Below, piece by piece: positions 6,881 to 16,936 of a stretch of DNA of 64,000 nt. Origin of the DNA: an uncultured Eubacteriales bacterium (GTDB taxonomy: Bacteria > Bacillota > Clostridia > Christensenellales > CAG-138); contig UREK01000009.1 in assembly GCA_900546845.1 (NCBI GenBank), positions 1-64,000 on the forward strand. Direction: 5' to 3'. How positions within the stretch are numbered: position 1 is the stretch's first letter; the number at the start of each line of letters is the position of its first letter. The notes below the pieces were generated by a model. That model did no database searches and was not told the DNA's origin. It saw only the letters and a list, made by a program, of their open reading frames with translations. Made by a program: the position numbers and the translations under genes.

Positions 6881-7603
6881 TTACGCATTTTCTTCCGGCA
6901 GGTTTTCCCGCTCCTTCTCCCGCTTTTTCCTGCGCAGGAACAGCGTGCCGACGAGGCAGACTACGATCGCGCCCGCGGCGTCCACCATCAGGTCCTCCAT
7001 CGTGTCGCGGATCGCCTCATGGCCGATAAGCTGCACGCCCTGCTCTGTGGCGAACTTCTGCATGTTCATGCCGAGCATACCGTCTACCACGAACTCATAG
7101 ATCTCCCAGACCGCGCCGCAGGCGAGCGCGAAGCAAAACGCGAAGAACGCCACAAAGCCTGGGGAGAGCTGCATGGGGACGCGCTTTTCTTCATTGAGGA
7201 TGGACACGAGCGAAAAGCCCAGCGCACCGAGCATCGCGCCGCTGAAGGTGTGCAGGTAGATGTCCCAATTCGGGACGACATAAAAGAAATCATGCACTTC
7301 GCCCAGATAGATCGCGCAATAGAGGAAGATGAAATACATGCAGCGCATGTAATTTGGCACTTCGATCGAAAACCGCCTCTGGAAAAACGAGGGCAGGAAC
7401 ATGACCACAAGCCCCAGCATGCATTGCAGCAGGCTCAGGTAATAATCGCTCCGCACCTTGGTATACGGCTCGTCTTCCGGTACAGTGACAGGCGCGGTGA
7501 AGACCATCACCGTCACATATACGATCGAGCCAATCAGCACCAAAAACAGGATCGTACCGATGATCTTGCTCCAGTTCCACTTCTTGTCCGGTTTCCGCAT
7601 CAT
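6881..7603 (-). CDS. Polytopic membrane protein (DUF2238/YjdF-like)
   Basis: A 240-residue protein with about six hydrophobic helices and a conserved core of NWDIYLHTFSGAMLGALGF plus a GAVWEIYEF segment, as in DUF2238/YjdF-type membrane proteins of unknown role. The C-terminus is strongly charged (RRKKREKERE). The RBS is AAGGAAAG just before ATGATG; either Met could initiate. Confidence 0.7.
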   Translation of the reverse strand: MMRKPDKKWNWSKIIGTILFLVLIGSIVYVTVMVFTAPVTVPEDEPYTKVRSDYYLSLLQCMLGLVVMFLPSFFQRRFSIEVPNYMRCMYFIFLYCAIYLGEVHDFFYVVPNWDIYLHTFSGAMLGALGFSLVSILNEEKRVPMQLSPGFVAFFAFCFALACGAVWEIYEFVVDGMLGMNMQKFATEQGVQLIGHEAIRDTMEDLMVDAAGAIVVCLVGTLFLRRKKREKERENLPEENA

Positions 7604-7679
7604 TTCTTTCCTTCCGTTTTTTTAATATTGTTTATTTTACGGTATCCGGGCAGCGTTTGCAACCGTGTTTCCAGAAAAG

Positions 7680-7706
7680 CAGGCCCGGAGCAGCGCTCCG
7701 AGCCTG
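7680..7706. terminator. Bidirectional terminator hairpin
   Basis: CAGGCCCGGAGC and GCTCCGAGCCTG pair around AGC with one mismatch and have T-runs on both sides. On the minus strand it lies just after the stop of the FMN-binding gene (7740) and should end the four-gene flavin locus. Confidence 0.75.
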
Positions 7707-7739
7707 TTTTGAAGCCGAATGTATGGCGCGGGCGGCGCG

Positions 7740-8279
7740 TTACGCAAGGCCCGCGATGTAATCCGCAGCGATGTTCACCGCATTGCACACCGCGCCGGAG
7801 CTGATGGAGGCCGCCGTGACGGAATCCACCTCGCCGCCGTCCTTTGCGAGCGCAACCGGCGTTGCAAGGCCCGCGAACTGCTCGGAGAACGCGGCTTCCT
7901 TCACCTTCGCGCCGAGGCCCGGCGTCTCGGAGAAGCTGGAACCGCCGCACTGGATGCCGGTGAGCTGACCCTGCGCGTCGATGCCGACCGTGACCTCGAT
8001 GGGGCCGCCAAAGCCGGTCACCGTGACCTGCGCGACATGGCCTGCCACATTGCCGGATGCGTCCAAGCCGCGATAGCAAGTATCCACCGGGGCGCCATCC
8101 GCAGTGGCAACCTCTTCAAAGCTCGCTGCCGCAGGCAGCACCTCAGCGCGCGCGGCTTCCGCAGCAAGCCTGGCCTGCTCTGCGATCGGGCCTTTCGTCA
8201 GCGCGTTCGTCACACCGAGCGCGCCGCCTGCAACAAGCGCAATCACGCAGAGAATTACCCAAGCAGGAACCTTTTTCAT
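7740..8279 (-). CDS. Membrane-anchored FMN-binding protein (RnfG/PplA-like domain)
   Basis: A 179-residue protein: one N-terminal hydrophobic helix (about 6-27), then an extracellular FMN-binding domain with SETPGLGAKVKE and the flavin-attachment motif D152-S-V-T-A-A-S158, a variant of the Dxx(S/T)(G/A)A(S/T) sequence modified by ApbE. It should carry covalently bound FMN on the outer face of the membrane and pass electrons. It is the last gene of a minus-strand set with a Gx transporter, a NusG domain II protein and ApbE, a grouping typical of extracytosolic flavin electron-transfer loci. The start at 8279 follows GAGGG. Confidence 0.82.
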   Translation of the reverse strand: MKKVPAWVILCVIALVAGGALGVTNALTKGPIAEQARLAAEAARAEVLPAAASFEEVATADGAPVDTCYRGLDASGNVAGHVAQVTVTGFGGPIEVTVGIDAQGQLTGIQCGGSSFSETPGLGAKVKEAAFSEQFAGLATPVALAKDGGEVDSVTAASISSGAVCNAVNIAADYIAGLA

Positions 8280-8291
8280 CTTCAACAACCC

Positions 8292-8777
8292 TCATTTCTT
8301 TTTGATGTATCGCAATAGATATTTCGCCGCAATGCCGGTCACTACGCCGGTTACGGCGGCAGAAATCAAAAGCACCGGAAGATAAGCCAGCACGGCGCGT
8401 ACCTGCACGAAAAGCGACGCCGCCGCGCATTGGCCGACGTTGTGGCACGCAGCGCCTGCGACGCTCACGCCAACGACGCTTATGCCGCGCGCACGCTGAA
8501 GAAGCAGCATCGCGCAAAGGCTTAGAACCGCGCCCGCTGCGCTGTAAAGCATCGAGGCGGGCGAGCCGAACAGGAACCCGGAAAGCAGCACCTTGAGCGC
8601 TGCCAGCAGCGCCGCGCTCTTCGCGTCCATCAGGTACAGCGCATAGAGCAGCACCGTGTTGGAAAGGCCGAGCTTCACGCCCGGGATGCCTACGACCGGC
8701 AGCAGGGATTCCACATACCCCAGCACGAGCATCACGCCCGTCAGGAGCCCGTAACGGGCGACCTTCCCGGCGTTCAT
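8292..8777 (-). CDS. Gx transporter family protein (HepS-I-like)
   Basis: A 161-residue protein with about five membrane helices and the family core GIPGVKLGLSNTVLLYAL, KVLLSGFLFG, AGAACHNVGQ, annotated in databases as Gx transporter or heptaprenyl diphosphate synthase component I. In electron-transfer loci of this type the protein sits beside the NusG domain II protein and may handle a quinone or flavin precursor. Its start overlaps the end of the NusG domain II gene by 4 bp (ATGA), so they are coupled. Confidence 0.82.
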   Translation of the reverse strand: MNAGKVARYGLLTGVMLVLGYVESLLPVVGIPGVKLGLSNTVLLYALYLMDAKSAALLAALKVLLSGFLFGSPASMLYSAAGAVLSLCAMLLLQRARGISVVGVSVAGAACHNVGQCAAASLFVQVRAVLAYLPVLLISAAVTGVVTGIAAKYLLRYIKKK

Positions 8778-9139
8778 GGCGCGTCCTCCGCCATAAGCTC
8801 GATGGAAACACCGTTTGGCAGGCAGATGATCCAGTTTTCAAGCGCCGCATGCGCCGCGCTTTCCAGCGTCACATCCCCCTGCAAAACGCAGAGCTGATTG
8901 TGGCAGGTGGAGCTTTGCATCCGCACGCCGCCTTCAAACACCTCCACCACGTTGACCTTGCCCTCCCCCTGGTCGATCGTGAGCGTCTGCGGCTCATCGA
9001 GCGGTAAGCGGGCATATTCCACGTCGTTCACATATATGACCGCCCAGCCCGCCGCGCCGGCAGGCCCGCGCAGAAACAGCAGCAGGATGGCGGCCAGCGC
9101 CAGCACTGCGCCAAGGATGACGAGATCGGTCCGTTTCAT
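8774..9139 (-). CDS. NusG domain II-containing membrane-anchored protein
   Basis: A 121-residue protein: one N-terminal hydrophobic helix (7-25), then a beta domain of the NusG domain II type with the SSTCHNQLCVLQGDV and IICLPNGVSIEL motifs. The Cys pair at CHNQLC is conserved in this extracellular family. Found with Gx transporters, FMN-binding proteins and ApbE, where it is thought to take part in electron transfer at the membrane. It lies 78 bp downstream of apbE. Confidence 0.85.
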   Translation of the reverse strand: MKRTDLVILGAVLALAAILLLFLRGPAGAAGWAVIYVNDVEYARLPLDEPQTLTIDQGEGKVNVVEVFEGGVRMQSSTCHNQLCVLQGDVTLESAAHAALENWIICLPNGVSIELMAEDAP

Positions 9140-9217
9140 TGAAATATTGTATCATTTCCGCCGGTATGCCGCAATACACTGTCGAATTCTTGTCAGGTTT
9201 ATTTATTTTTACACGAT

Positions 9218-10285
9218 TTATTCCATGCCCGCGAGGGAGAGCCACTCTATCCTCCCATCCAAAAGTTCCCACACCGCGGAGACGCCGTTTTCCTCCGCGA
9301 GCGCCCTGCCTTCTTCATACGGCAGGTTGAACAGCGCCGTCGAAAATGCGTCCGCAAGGCCGGAATCCGCATGCGTCACGGTTACGGCCTTCACGTATTC
9401 CGCCGGCATCAGGGTATCCGGGTCGATGATGTGATGGTAGTTCACACCATCCACCGTATAATAGCGCTGGTAGCCGCCGCTCGTCACGAACGAGGCGTCC
9501 GAAAGCTCCACCGTGGCGAGCGCCGCTGAAGCGTCGTCCGGATCCTGCACGTTGATGCGCCATGGCTTGCCGTCCGCTCGCGTCCCGAGTGCACATACAT
9601 TCCCGCCAAGGTTTAACAGCATGCTCGTGATCCCGCGTTCGCGCGCATTCGCACAGGCAAGCTGCGCCGCGAAGCCCTTGCCGACCGCCCCCACATCCAG
9701 CCGCAGCGCCGGATCCGCGAAACAGACTGTCCCGGCGGTTTCGTCTAAAATGAGATCGTCAATATCCGCATGCGCCGCGGCCCTCTCCAATGCGTCCCGC
9801 TCCGGCAGGGCCGCCGCACCCGGGTCAGCAAGGCCGGCTGTGCGCGCGTCATGCCAGAGGGAGAGCACGCTGCCGAAGGCGATATTCACGCGCCCCCGCG
9901 TCAGGCCGTAGACCTCCTTTCCAAAGGAAAGCAGTGCGAACAGCTCCGGCTCCACCGCAACGGGGCCCTGCGCCGCATTGTCGTTCACAGTTTTAAGGCT
10001 CGTTACGCCCTCGTGTTCCTCGTAGATGTCGAACAAAGCGTCATAGCGGGCCAAGTCGTCGTAGACGGCACGCAGCACCTCCTGCGCCTCCGCCTCGCTT
10101 TCGGCGTAGACCGAGATCGTCACCACTGTGTCGAACAAGGAGAGGTACGTCGCCTCATACCGCTGCGGCGCGCTTGCGCACCCGCCTGTCAGCGGCAGCA
10201 GGAGCGCAATGCAGAGCAGGGCGGCAAGCATGCGTGGGATGGCTCTACATTCCCTCAAATTGATTGTCCATTTTCCGTTGTCCAT
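9218..10285 (-). CDS. apbE: FAD:protein FMN transferase (ApbE) lipoprotein
   Basis: About 355 residues. It moves FMN from FAD onto a Thr/Ser of target proteins outside the cell; the target here should be the FMN-binding protein at 7740. Visible family features are LFDTVVTISVYA, the LDVGAVGKGFAA segment, LLNLGGNVCALG and the C-terminal HHIIDP and AVTVTHADSGLADAFSTALF. A lipobox (LTGGC) ends the signal peptide. The start is uncertain: the first residues derive from a repetitive intergenic sequence (TGGACAA units), and no start has a good ribosome binding site. Alternatives are a TTG at 10258 or the ATG at 10231. Confidence 0.9.
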   Translation of the reverse strand: MDNGKWTINLRECRAIPRMLAALLCIALLLPLTGGCASAPQRYEATYLSLFDTVVTISVYAESEAEAQEVLRAVYDDLARYDALFDIYEEHEGVTSLKTVNDNAAQGPVAVEPELFALLSFGKEVYGLTRGRVNIAFGSVLSLWHDARTAGLADPGAAALPERDALERAAAHADIDDLILDETAGTVCFADPALRLDVGAVGKGFAAQLACANARERGITSMLLNLGGNVCALGTRADGKPWRINVQDPDDASAALATVELSDASFVTSGGYQRYYTVDGVNYHHIIDPDTLMPAEYVKAVTVTHADSGLADAFSTALFNLPYEEGRALAEENGVSAVWELLDGRIEWLSLAGME

Positions 10286-10316
10286 TGCCGATTCTTATCT
10301 ATCACAGCCTGTTCTA

Positions 10317-11693
10317 TCACAGCCTGTCCCGCAGGATCATCAGCGCAAGGCTGAAGAACACAAGGATCGAGCATGCGTCCGTGACGGTCGTGATCATCGG
10401 CGCCGCCATCAGCGCCGGGTCGAGTCCGAGCTTTTTCGCCAGCATCGGCAGGATGCAGCCGAGCGATTTGGCAATGCATACCGTTGCGATGAGCGTTAGG
10501 CTCACCACCGCCGCGATGCGCACGCAGTCGGGGTTCGGCGCGGCGGCAAACACGTTATATTGCAGATAAATGCGCACGAAATTGACGATGGAGAGCGTGC
10601 CGCCGCAAAGCAGCGCCACGCGGATCTCCTTCCACCATACGCGCAGGAAATCCGCAGGTTCGATCTCATCGAGCGCCATGCCGCGGATGATCATCGTGGA
10701 AGCCTGTGAGCCGCAGTTGCCGCCGGTATCCATCAGCATGGGGATGAACGAAACGAGCAGCGGCAGCGTGGCGATCGCCGCCTCGTAATGCTCGAGCATC
10801 GCGCCGGTGATCATCGCGGAAAGCATCAGCACGAGCAGCCAGATGATACGGTTTTTCGCCAGCGACACCACGGGCATTTTCAGATATGTGCCATCGCTGT
10901 GGGCCATGCCGGCCATCATCTCGAAGTCCTCCGTGTTCTCCTCCTGCATAACGTCCACCGCGTCGTCGATCGTGATGATGCCGACAAGGCGTTCCTCCTT
11001 ATCCACGACCGGCAGGGAGAGTATATCGTAGCGGGAGAACAGCTTGGCGATCTCTTCCTTGTCATCGAGCGTGTGCGCGTGGATGACGTTCGCGCTCATG
11101 ATCGTTTCCACCTTTGCTTCCGGGTCCGCAAGCAAAAGCTCGCGCACCGTGACCACACCCTCGAGCTTGCGTTCAGCGCTGATCACATAACAGGTATAGA
11201 TGGTTTCCTTGTCAACCCCTGTCTTGCGGATGACGTCGAACGCTTCGCGCACCGTAACGTTACGCCGGAAATAGACGTATTCGTTGGTCATGATGCTCCC
11301 CGCGGAGTCCTCGGGGTATTGCAGATATTCGTTGATGAGCTTGCGGTTCTGCTCGCTCGAATTGGCAAGCAGGCGTTTGACGACGTTCGCTGGCATCTCC
11401 TCGATGAGATCCACGTAGTCGTCCATATACATGTCGTCCAGGATGAAGCGAAGCTCGTTGTCGCTGATGGCTTCGATGATGCTTTGCTGCACATCGCTCT
11501 CCATGTAGGAAAACGTCTCCGCAGCGAGCTCCTTAGGCAAAAGCCGGAACAAGCGCAGCGCGGTCTGCGGGGCCTCCAGCTCGTGGAGCTCCGCGAACAC
11601 CTCGGCGATGTCCACAGCGTTCATTTCCAGCACAGCCTGCTTGGCAAGCGCGTACTTTTTCTCCTGCAAAAGCACAAGAACCTTTGCGATCAT
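10317..11693 (-). CDS. mgtE: Magnesium transporter MgtE
   Basis: A 458-residue channel. The order is the family's: an N-terminal helical domain (about 1-125), two CBS domains (about 130-250, including GSIMTNEYVYF and DILSLPVVDKEERLVGIITIDD), a connecting helix, and five membrane helices with the pore motif MDTGGNCGSQAS. It imports Mg2+ and is gated by Mg2+ binding to the cytosolic domains. The start at 11693 follows GGAGGGAGGT. It has a long leader with its own promoter (11847-11875), a stem-loop and a possible 12-residue leader peptide, suggesting regulation in the leader. Confidence 0.95.
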   Translation of the reverse strand: MIAKVLVLLQEKKYALAKQAVLEMNAVDIAEVFAELHELEAPQTALRLFRLLPKELAAETFSYMESDVQQSIIEAISDNELRFILDDMYMDDYVDLIEEMPANVVKRLLANSSEQNRKLINEYLQYPEDSAGSIMTNEYVYFRRNVTVREAFDVIRKTGVDKETIYTCYVISAERKLEGVVTVRELLLADPEAKVETIMSANVIHAHTLDDKEEIAKLFSRYDILSLPVVDKEERLVGIITIDDAVDVMQEENTEDFEMMAGMAHSDGTYLKMPVVSLAKNRIIWLLVLMLSAMITGAMLEHYEAAIATLPLLVSFIPMLMDTGGNCGSQASTMIIRGMALDEIEPADFLRVWWKEIRVALLCGGTLSIVNFVRIYLQYNVFAAAPNPDCVRIAAVVSLTLIATVCIAKSLGCILPMLAKKLGLDPALMAAPMITTVTDACSILVFFSLALMILRDRL

Positions 11694-11747
11694 TTCTGTG
11701 TACCTCCCTCCAGGGGCGGCCACAGAAGATCGCATGGCCGTCCCGCA

Positions 11748-11786
11748 TTATTTGATTTTCGTACTAGGGTAAGGGCCTGCGTCCAT
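11748..11786 (-). CDS. Possible leader peptide of mgtE (12 residues)
   Basis: A 13-codon frame, MDAGPYPSTKIK, lies in the mgtE leader with a GGAG about 12 bases upstream of its ATG. It has two Pro codons and lies before a stem-loop (GGCCA/TGGCC, about 11716-11740) just ahead of the mgtE ribosome binding site. Known Mg2+ transporter leaders such as mgtL use proline-containing peptides to sense starvation. The parallel is suggestive only; no family match can be made at this length. Confidence 0.25.
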   Translation of the reverse strand: MDAGPYPSTKIK

Positions 11787-11846
11787 TGCGCAATTTTGCT
11801 CCTTTCTAATAACTCGCACGCGGCGGGATACGCCGCATACATATTT

Positions 11847-11875
11847 ATTTTATACCCCGCCCAGCCGTCTGGCAA
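11847..11875 (-). promoter_or_regulatory. Promoter of mgtE
   Basis: On the minus strand, TTGCCA (11870-11875), a 17 bp spacer and TAAAAT (11847-11852). This leaves a leader of about 145 nt before the mgtE start. Confidence 0.6.
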
Positions 11876-11924
11876 GCGCCAAATGCACGAAAATCTGTGA
11901 ACGCTGCGTGCTTCCCGCCCGGGT

Positions 11925-11972
11925 TTGACAGGCGCGCGCAAGGATGATACAATCCTTTTGAAAACGTTTCCA
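11925..11972 (+). promoter_or_regulatory. Promoter and cre-like operator of the LacI-family gene
   Basis: A near-consensus promoter, TTGACA (11925-11930), 17 bp, TACAAT (11948-11953), is followed by TGAAAACGTTTCCA (11959-11972). The latter fits the LacI/CcpA-family operator pattern TGNAANCGNWNNCA at every fixed position. It covers the transcription start, so binding would block initiation. This suggests autorepression by the product of the next gene, or control by CcpA. Confidence 0.75.
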
Positions 11973-12023
11973 AAGTGTGTTTTACCCTCTTGCTTTTTAG
12001 AGTTTCCTACAGGAGAAGCCGCC

Positions 12024-13040
12024 ATGCAGCAAAACGTTACGATATGGGACGTCGCCAAGCGCGCGGGCGTTGGGATCAGCACGGTTTCGCGCGTCCTCAA
12101 CGGCGGCGCAGGCGTAAACGAAGCCACGCGGGAGCGCGTGCGCACGGTGATCGCCGAATGCGGCTATGAGCCCAACAGCAATGCGCGCCAGCTTAAGCAG
12201 CGCCGCGCGGATGCGGCTGCCGTGATCGTGCGCGGCGCGGGGAGCATGTTCCTCGCCTCCATCCTGGAGCGCCTGCAGCCGCGCATCGAGGCGCTCGGGC
12301 TCCGCTTCCTCGCGCATTATATCGACGAGCATGACGATGAAGCCGCCGCCGCGCGCGCCATCCATGCCGAGAAAAAGGTGCGCGGCCTCGTTTTCCTCGG
12401 CGGCAGCGTCGTCGGCCGGGAAGAAACGCTTGGCCTCCCCGCCATCCCCTGTGTGTATGCGACGCTCGACGCGCGCACCGTGCGCGCGGAAAATGTGTTC
12501 AGCGTCAGCGTGGACGACCGGGCCGCTGCCTACGCCGCTGCAGATTACCTGCTCGCCCGCGGCCACCGCAACATCGCCGTGCTCGGCGGCAGGCTGGATG
12601 CGGAAAACCCCATCGCCCTGCGACACCGGGGCGTTGTGGACGCTTTCGCGGCCCGCAGCCTCGCGTTCCCGGAGGAAAACTACCTGCCCGCCGGCTTCTC
12701 GCTCCCCGCCGCATATGCGGCTATGGACGCGGCGCTGCGCACGGGCTTCCGCTGCACGGCCGTGTTCGCCATGTCGGACCTCATGGCCATCGGCGCGGCC
12801 CGCGCGCTCGCGGACCACGGCCGCTCCATCCCGGGCGACGTTTCGCTCATCGGCTTTGACGGCACCGAGCTTTCGCGTTATACGCTTCCCCGCCTCACGA
12901 CCCTTTGCCAGAACGCGGAGGCCATCGCCCGCGAAAGCGCCGCGCTGCTCGCCCAGGGTCTTTCCGGCGCGCCCGGCTCGCGCCATGTGATGCTCCAGGC
13001 GGAGCTGATCGAAGGGGAGTCGGTGCGGAACCTCGGTTGA
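12024..13040 (+). CDS. LacI-family transcriptional regulator
   Basis: A 338-residue protein. Residues 1-60 form the LacI helix-turn-helix (TIWDVAKRAGVGISTVSRVLNG) and hinge (YEPNSNARQLK). The rest is a periplasmic-binding-protein-like sugar sensor (VFLGGS, DDRAAAYAAADYLLARGHRNIAVLGG, FAMSDLMAIGAARAL, SLIGFDGTELSRYTLPRLTTL). The effector is unknown and no sugar operon adjoins it; the nearest carbohydrate gene is galM, 32 kb away. The start follows AGGAG. A cre-like site overlaps its promoter, implying autoregulation. Confidence 0.92.
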   Translation: MQQNVTIWDVAKRAGVGISTVSRVLNGGAGVNEATRERVRTVIAECGYEPNSNARQLKQRRADAAAVIVRGAGSMFLASILERLQPRIEALGLRFLAHYIDEHDDEAAAARAIHAEKKVRGLVFLGGSVVGREETLGLPAIPCVYATLDARTVRAENVFSVSVDDRAAAYAAADYLLARGHRNIAVLGGRLDAENPIALRHRGVVDAFAARSLAFPEENYLPAGFSLPAAYAAMDAALRTGFRCTAVFAMSDLMAIGAARALADHGRSIPGDVSLIGFDGTELSRYTLPRLTTLCQNAEAIARESAALLAQGLSGAPGSRHVMLQAELIEGESVRNLG

Positions 13041-13212
13041 CATTCCCTTGCGCGGATGTTATAGTTTTCCCTAGAAAATATGAACAGGAGTTCCCTTATG
13101 CCGGCGACGAACTGATTCCAATTCAACAAGCGACGAACCCGACCTTGGCGCGCAACGCGCGCCGCCTGTTCGCCGCACTTTGGGATCAGTTGTGATATGG
13201 TTCTGGCGCGCA

Positions 13213-13243
13213 GCGCACGGAGTATCCCTCTGTGCGCTTTTTT
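13213..13243 (+). terminator. Intrinsic terminator after the LacI-family gene
   Basis: GCGCACGGAG and CTCTGTGCGC pair around TATCC, followed by six T. It lies 170 bp after the stop; the bases between hold nothing I recognise. Confidence 0.75.
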
Positions 13244-13309
13244 GTGTCCGCCTTTTTCCGTCCTCCTTTCCCGGTGCGGCGCGCAGCCCAGCCAAGAATG
13301 GAGGACAAC

Positions 13310-13888
13310 ATGCAGCAGCTTTTCTGGAGTATCACACCAAACGGAATGCCCACCCTCGCCAAGCGCTGCCCCAAGTGCGGGCACCCGCACTATACCAGCG
13401 GCGGCCAGTTCCGCGTAAACGCAAACGGCGGCCTGGTGGACGTTTGGCTCGTCTATCGCTGCGGGCGCTGTAAGGCGACCTGGAACCTCGAGGTGCTCGC
13501 ACGTACGCGCCCGTCGGCCATCGGCCGGGCGCAGTACGAACGCTTCCTCGCAAACGACCCCGCCCTCGCACTGCAATGCGCGTTTGACCCCGCGTTGCTG
13601 CGCCGCAACCATGCGGCGCTCGACGTTGAAGCGCTTGCGTTCACCGTGGAAGGCCCGCTCCCCACGGAATATCCCTGCACGGTCGCACTGCAGCCCGCTT
13701 TCCCGCTGCCCATTCCCGCCGCAAAGGCGCTTGCCCAGAGGCTTGGCCTGAGCGGGAGCGCGCTGCGCAGGCTGGAGGAGGCGGGCGCGCTTTGCTGCGA
13801 GCCCTCGCTGCGCAAGGCGAAACTCTCCGGCCCGGTGCGCGTCGCTTTTCTGCAAGATCCTTTTCACCCGGCCGGTTTTAGGATATAA
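13310..13888 (+). CDS. DUF1062-family protein
   Basis: A 192-residue protein. The N-terminus carries a zinc-ribbon-like pair of Cys motifs (CPKCGHPHY and CGRCKATW), followed by LEVLARTRPSAIG and a C-terminal helix-turn-helix-like segment (AQRLGLSGSALRRLEEAGAL). The pattern matches DUF1062, a Firmicutes family of unknown role often beside MarR or acetyltransferase genes. The start at 13310 follows GGAGGACAAC; an in-frame ATG 12 bp upstream is possible. Confidence 0.75.
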   Translation: MQQLFWSITPNGMPTLAKRCPKCGHPHYTSGGQFRVNANGGLVDVWLVYRCGRCKATWNLEVLARTRPSAIGRAQYERFLANDPALALQCAFDPALLRRNHAALDVEALAFTVEGPLPTEYPCTVALQPAFPLPIPAAKALAQRLGLSGSALRRLEEAGALCCEPSLRKAKLSGPVRVAFLQDPFHPAGFRI

Positions 13889-13916
13889 TCCCGTAAGACA
13901 GAAAAGGAGAAAACCC

Positions 13917-14564
13917 ATGGAATTTGATTTGAATGTCTGGATGCAAACTTTCACCCAAACCGTGCGGGATGCCTTTGGCTCCCGGGTGCGCTTCATCGGC
14001 TTGCAGGGGAGCTATGCCCGGGGCGAGGCGCACGCGGGAAGCGACGTCGACGTGGTCGTAATCCTCGACGCGCTCTGCGGGGAGGACATCGCGCGCTACC
14101 GGGAGGCCGTCGCCGCGCTTCCGCACCGCGATCTGCTCTGCGGGTTCCTTTCCGGCGAAGCGGAGCTGCGCGCCTGGGACCGAGCCGACCTGTTCCAGTT
14201 TTGCCATGACACGGATGCGTATTTCGGCGCGCTGGAGCCGCTGCTGCCGCCCATTTCGGAGGCGGACGCGCGCCGCGCGGTGCAGCTTGGCGCATGCGCG
14301 CTGTATCACGCCTGCTGCCATAACATGACGCACGCGCGCAGCCTGGATGCGCTCCACGCGCTGCAAAAGTCCACCCGCTTCGTGTTGCAGGCAAAACATT
14401 TCTGCGAAACCGGCGAATACCTGCGTGGCAAAGCCGCCCTTTTGGAGCAGCTCTCCCCGGCGGAACGCGCGCTGCTCGCCCCCATAGCGGAGAGCGCGTT
14501 TGACGCGGCCTCTGCGGCATTGCTCTCCTTTGCCGGGGAAACGCTCCAGGCGTACAGCGCGTAA
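13917..14564 (+). CDS. Nucleotidyltransferase-domain protein
   Basis: A 215-residue protein. Residues about 20-55 hold the polymerase-beta-type nucleotidyltransferase motif GSYARGEAHAGSDVDVVVI (GSxxxG...SDxDxxV), including the two metal-binding Asp. The C-terminal half is helical and resembles a HEPN-like or substrate domain (LGACALYHACCHNMTHARSLDALHAL). It may transfer a nucleotide to a small molecule or protein. The toxin-antitoxin MntA/HepT arrangement is an alternative, but no separate HEPN gene adjoins. RBS: AAAAGGAG. Confidence 0.75.
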   Translation: MEFDLNVWMQTFTQTVRDAFGSRVRFIGLQGSYARGEAHAGSDVDVVVILDALCGEDIARYREAVAALPHRDLLCGFLSGEAELRAWDRADLFQFCHDTDAYFGALEPLLPPISEADARRAVQLGACALYHACCHNMTHARSLDALHALQKSTRFVLQAKHFCETGEYLRGKAALLEQLSPAERALLAPIAESAFDAASAALLSFAGETLQAYSA

Positions 14565-14826
14565 GGGCTGGGAGCAGGCAAAAGCGCGCAAGATGGCGCA
14601 TATATCCTGACAATGGCAATCCAACGCCCACGGCAAACCATAGGATGGGCAACTTCTTTAGTCCACACCATTCAAAACAGTGCGGGCAGAGCATCGGAAG
14701 CGGCGTTGGCGGTTGGTTGTATTGTTGTACGGGTCGCTATACGGATGTGGTCTGTCCAGGCAGGCATAAGCAAAATATTCGGTACAAAAGCGGCATGTTC
14801 CCAGCGAAAGGTGCCGCCGCAGGCTT
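14565..14826. other. Intergenic stretch without a recognised gene
   Basis: Short open frames occur on both strands but none has a ribosome binding site or a pattern I recognise. A minus-strand frame with a CPHC pair (14690 downwards) is probably chance. The stretch leads into the partial repeat at 14827-14880 and the integrative element. It could hold a decayed gene. Confidence 0.4.
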
Positions 14827-14880
14827 AAAGACAAGGGCTGCGGTCCTTGACAATCCCGGAGAGACTTTTTCGACAAGCTG
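14827..14880 (+). repeat. Partial copy C of the dispersed repeat (3' end only)
   Basis: Matches the last ~54 bases of the full copies, including CAATCCCGGAGAGACTTTTT and CGACAAGCTG. The 5' two-thirds are missing. Its 3' end directly abuts the left half of the glnA terminator hairpin (14881 on), as the full copies abut hairpins. Confidence 0.75.
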
Positions 14881-14951
14881 AAAAGGCCGCCCAAAGGGCG
14901 CCACTCATAAAACAGCATAGGACTAATTCACGGGAAACGGCGTAGCTTCGG

Positions 14952-16872
<1,921 letters not shown>

Positions 16873-16916
16873 TCCTTTCCCGTCCTTTCTAAAGCTAAAA
16901 CTGAATAGCAAGCATA

Positions 16917-16936
16917 GGAAGTGGGTACCCACTTCC
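16917..16936. promoter_or_regulatory. Perfect 20 bp palindrome upstream of the TnpW-like gene
   Basis: GGAAGTGGGTACCCACTTCC is a perfect palindrome located 45 bp before the TnpW-like start and between divergent gene sets. It may be an operator for the recombinase module. No regulator gene is seen inside the element, so the ligand is unknown. Confidence 0.5.

Noticed and set aside
10290..10330. Tandem 15 bp repeat TCTATCACAGCCTGT between apbE and mgtE
   Set aside because: Only two short copies, at the mgtE stop; likely a small local duplication without function.
11694..11880. M-box riboswitch in the mgtE leader
   Set aside because: The leader is long enough but I do not see the conserved M-box segments; only a stem and a mini-ORF are visible.
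11959..11972. Reading the cre-like site as proof of CcpA control
   Set aside because: The sequence fits CcpA, but it sits over the start of a LacI-family gene whose own product recognises similar sites, so autoregulation is the simpler reading.
14658..14918. An 86-codon minus-strand frame across the partial repeat
   Set aside because: It includes translated repeat sequence and lacks a start site; the same peptide run appears wherever the repeat occurs.
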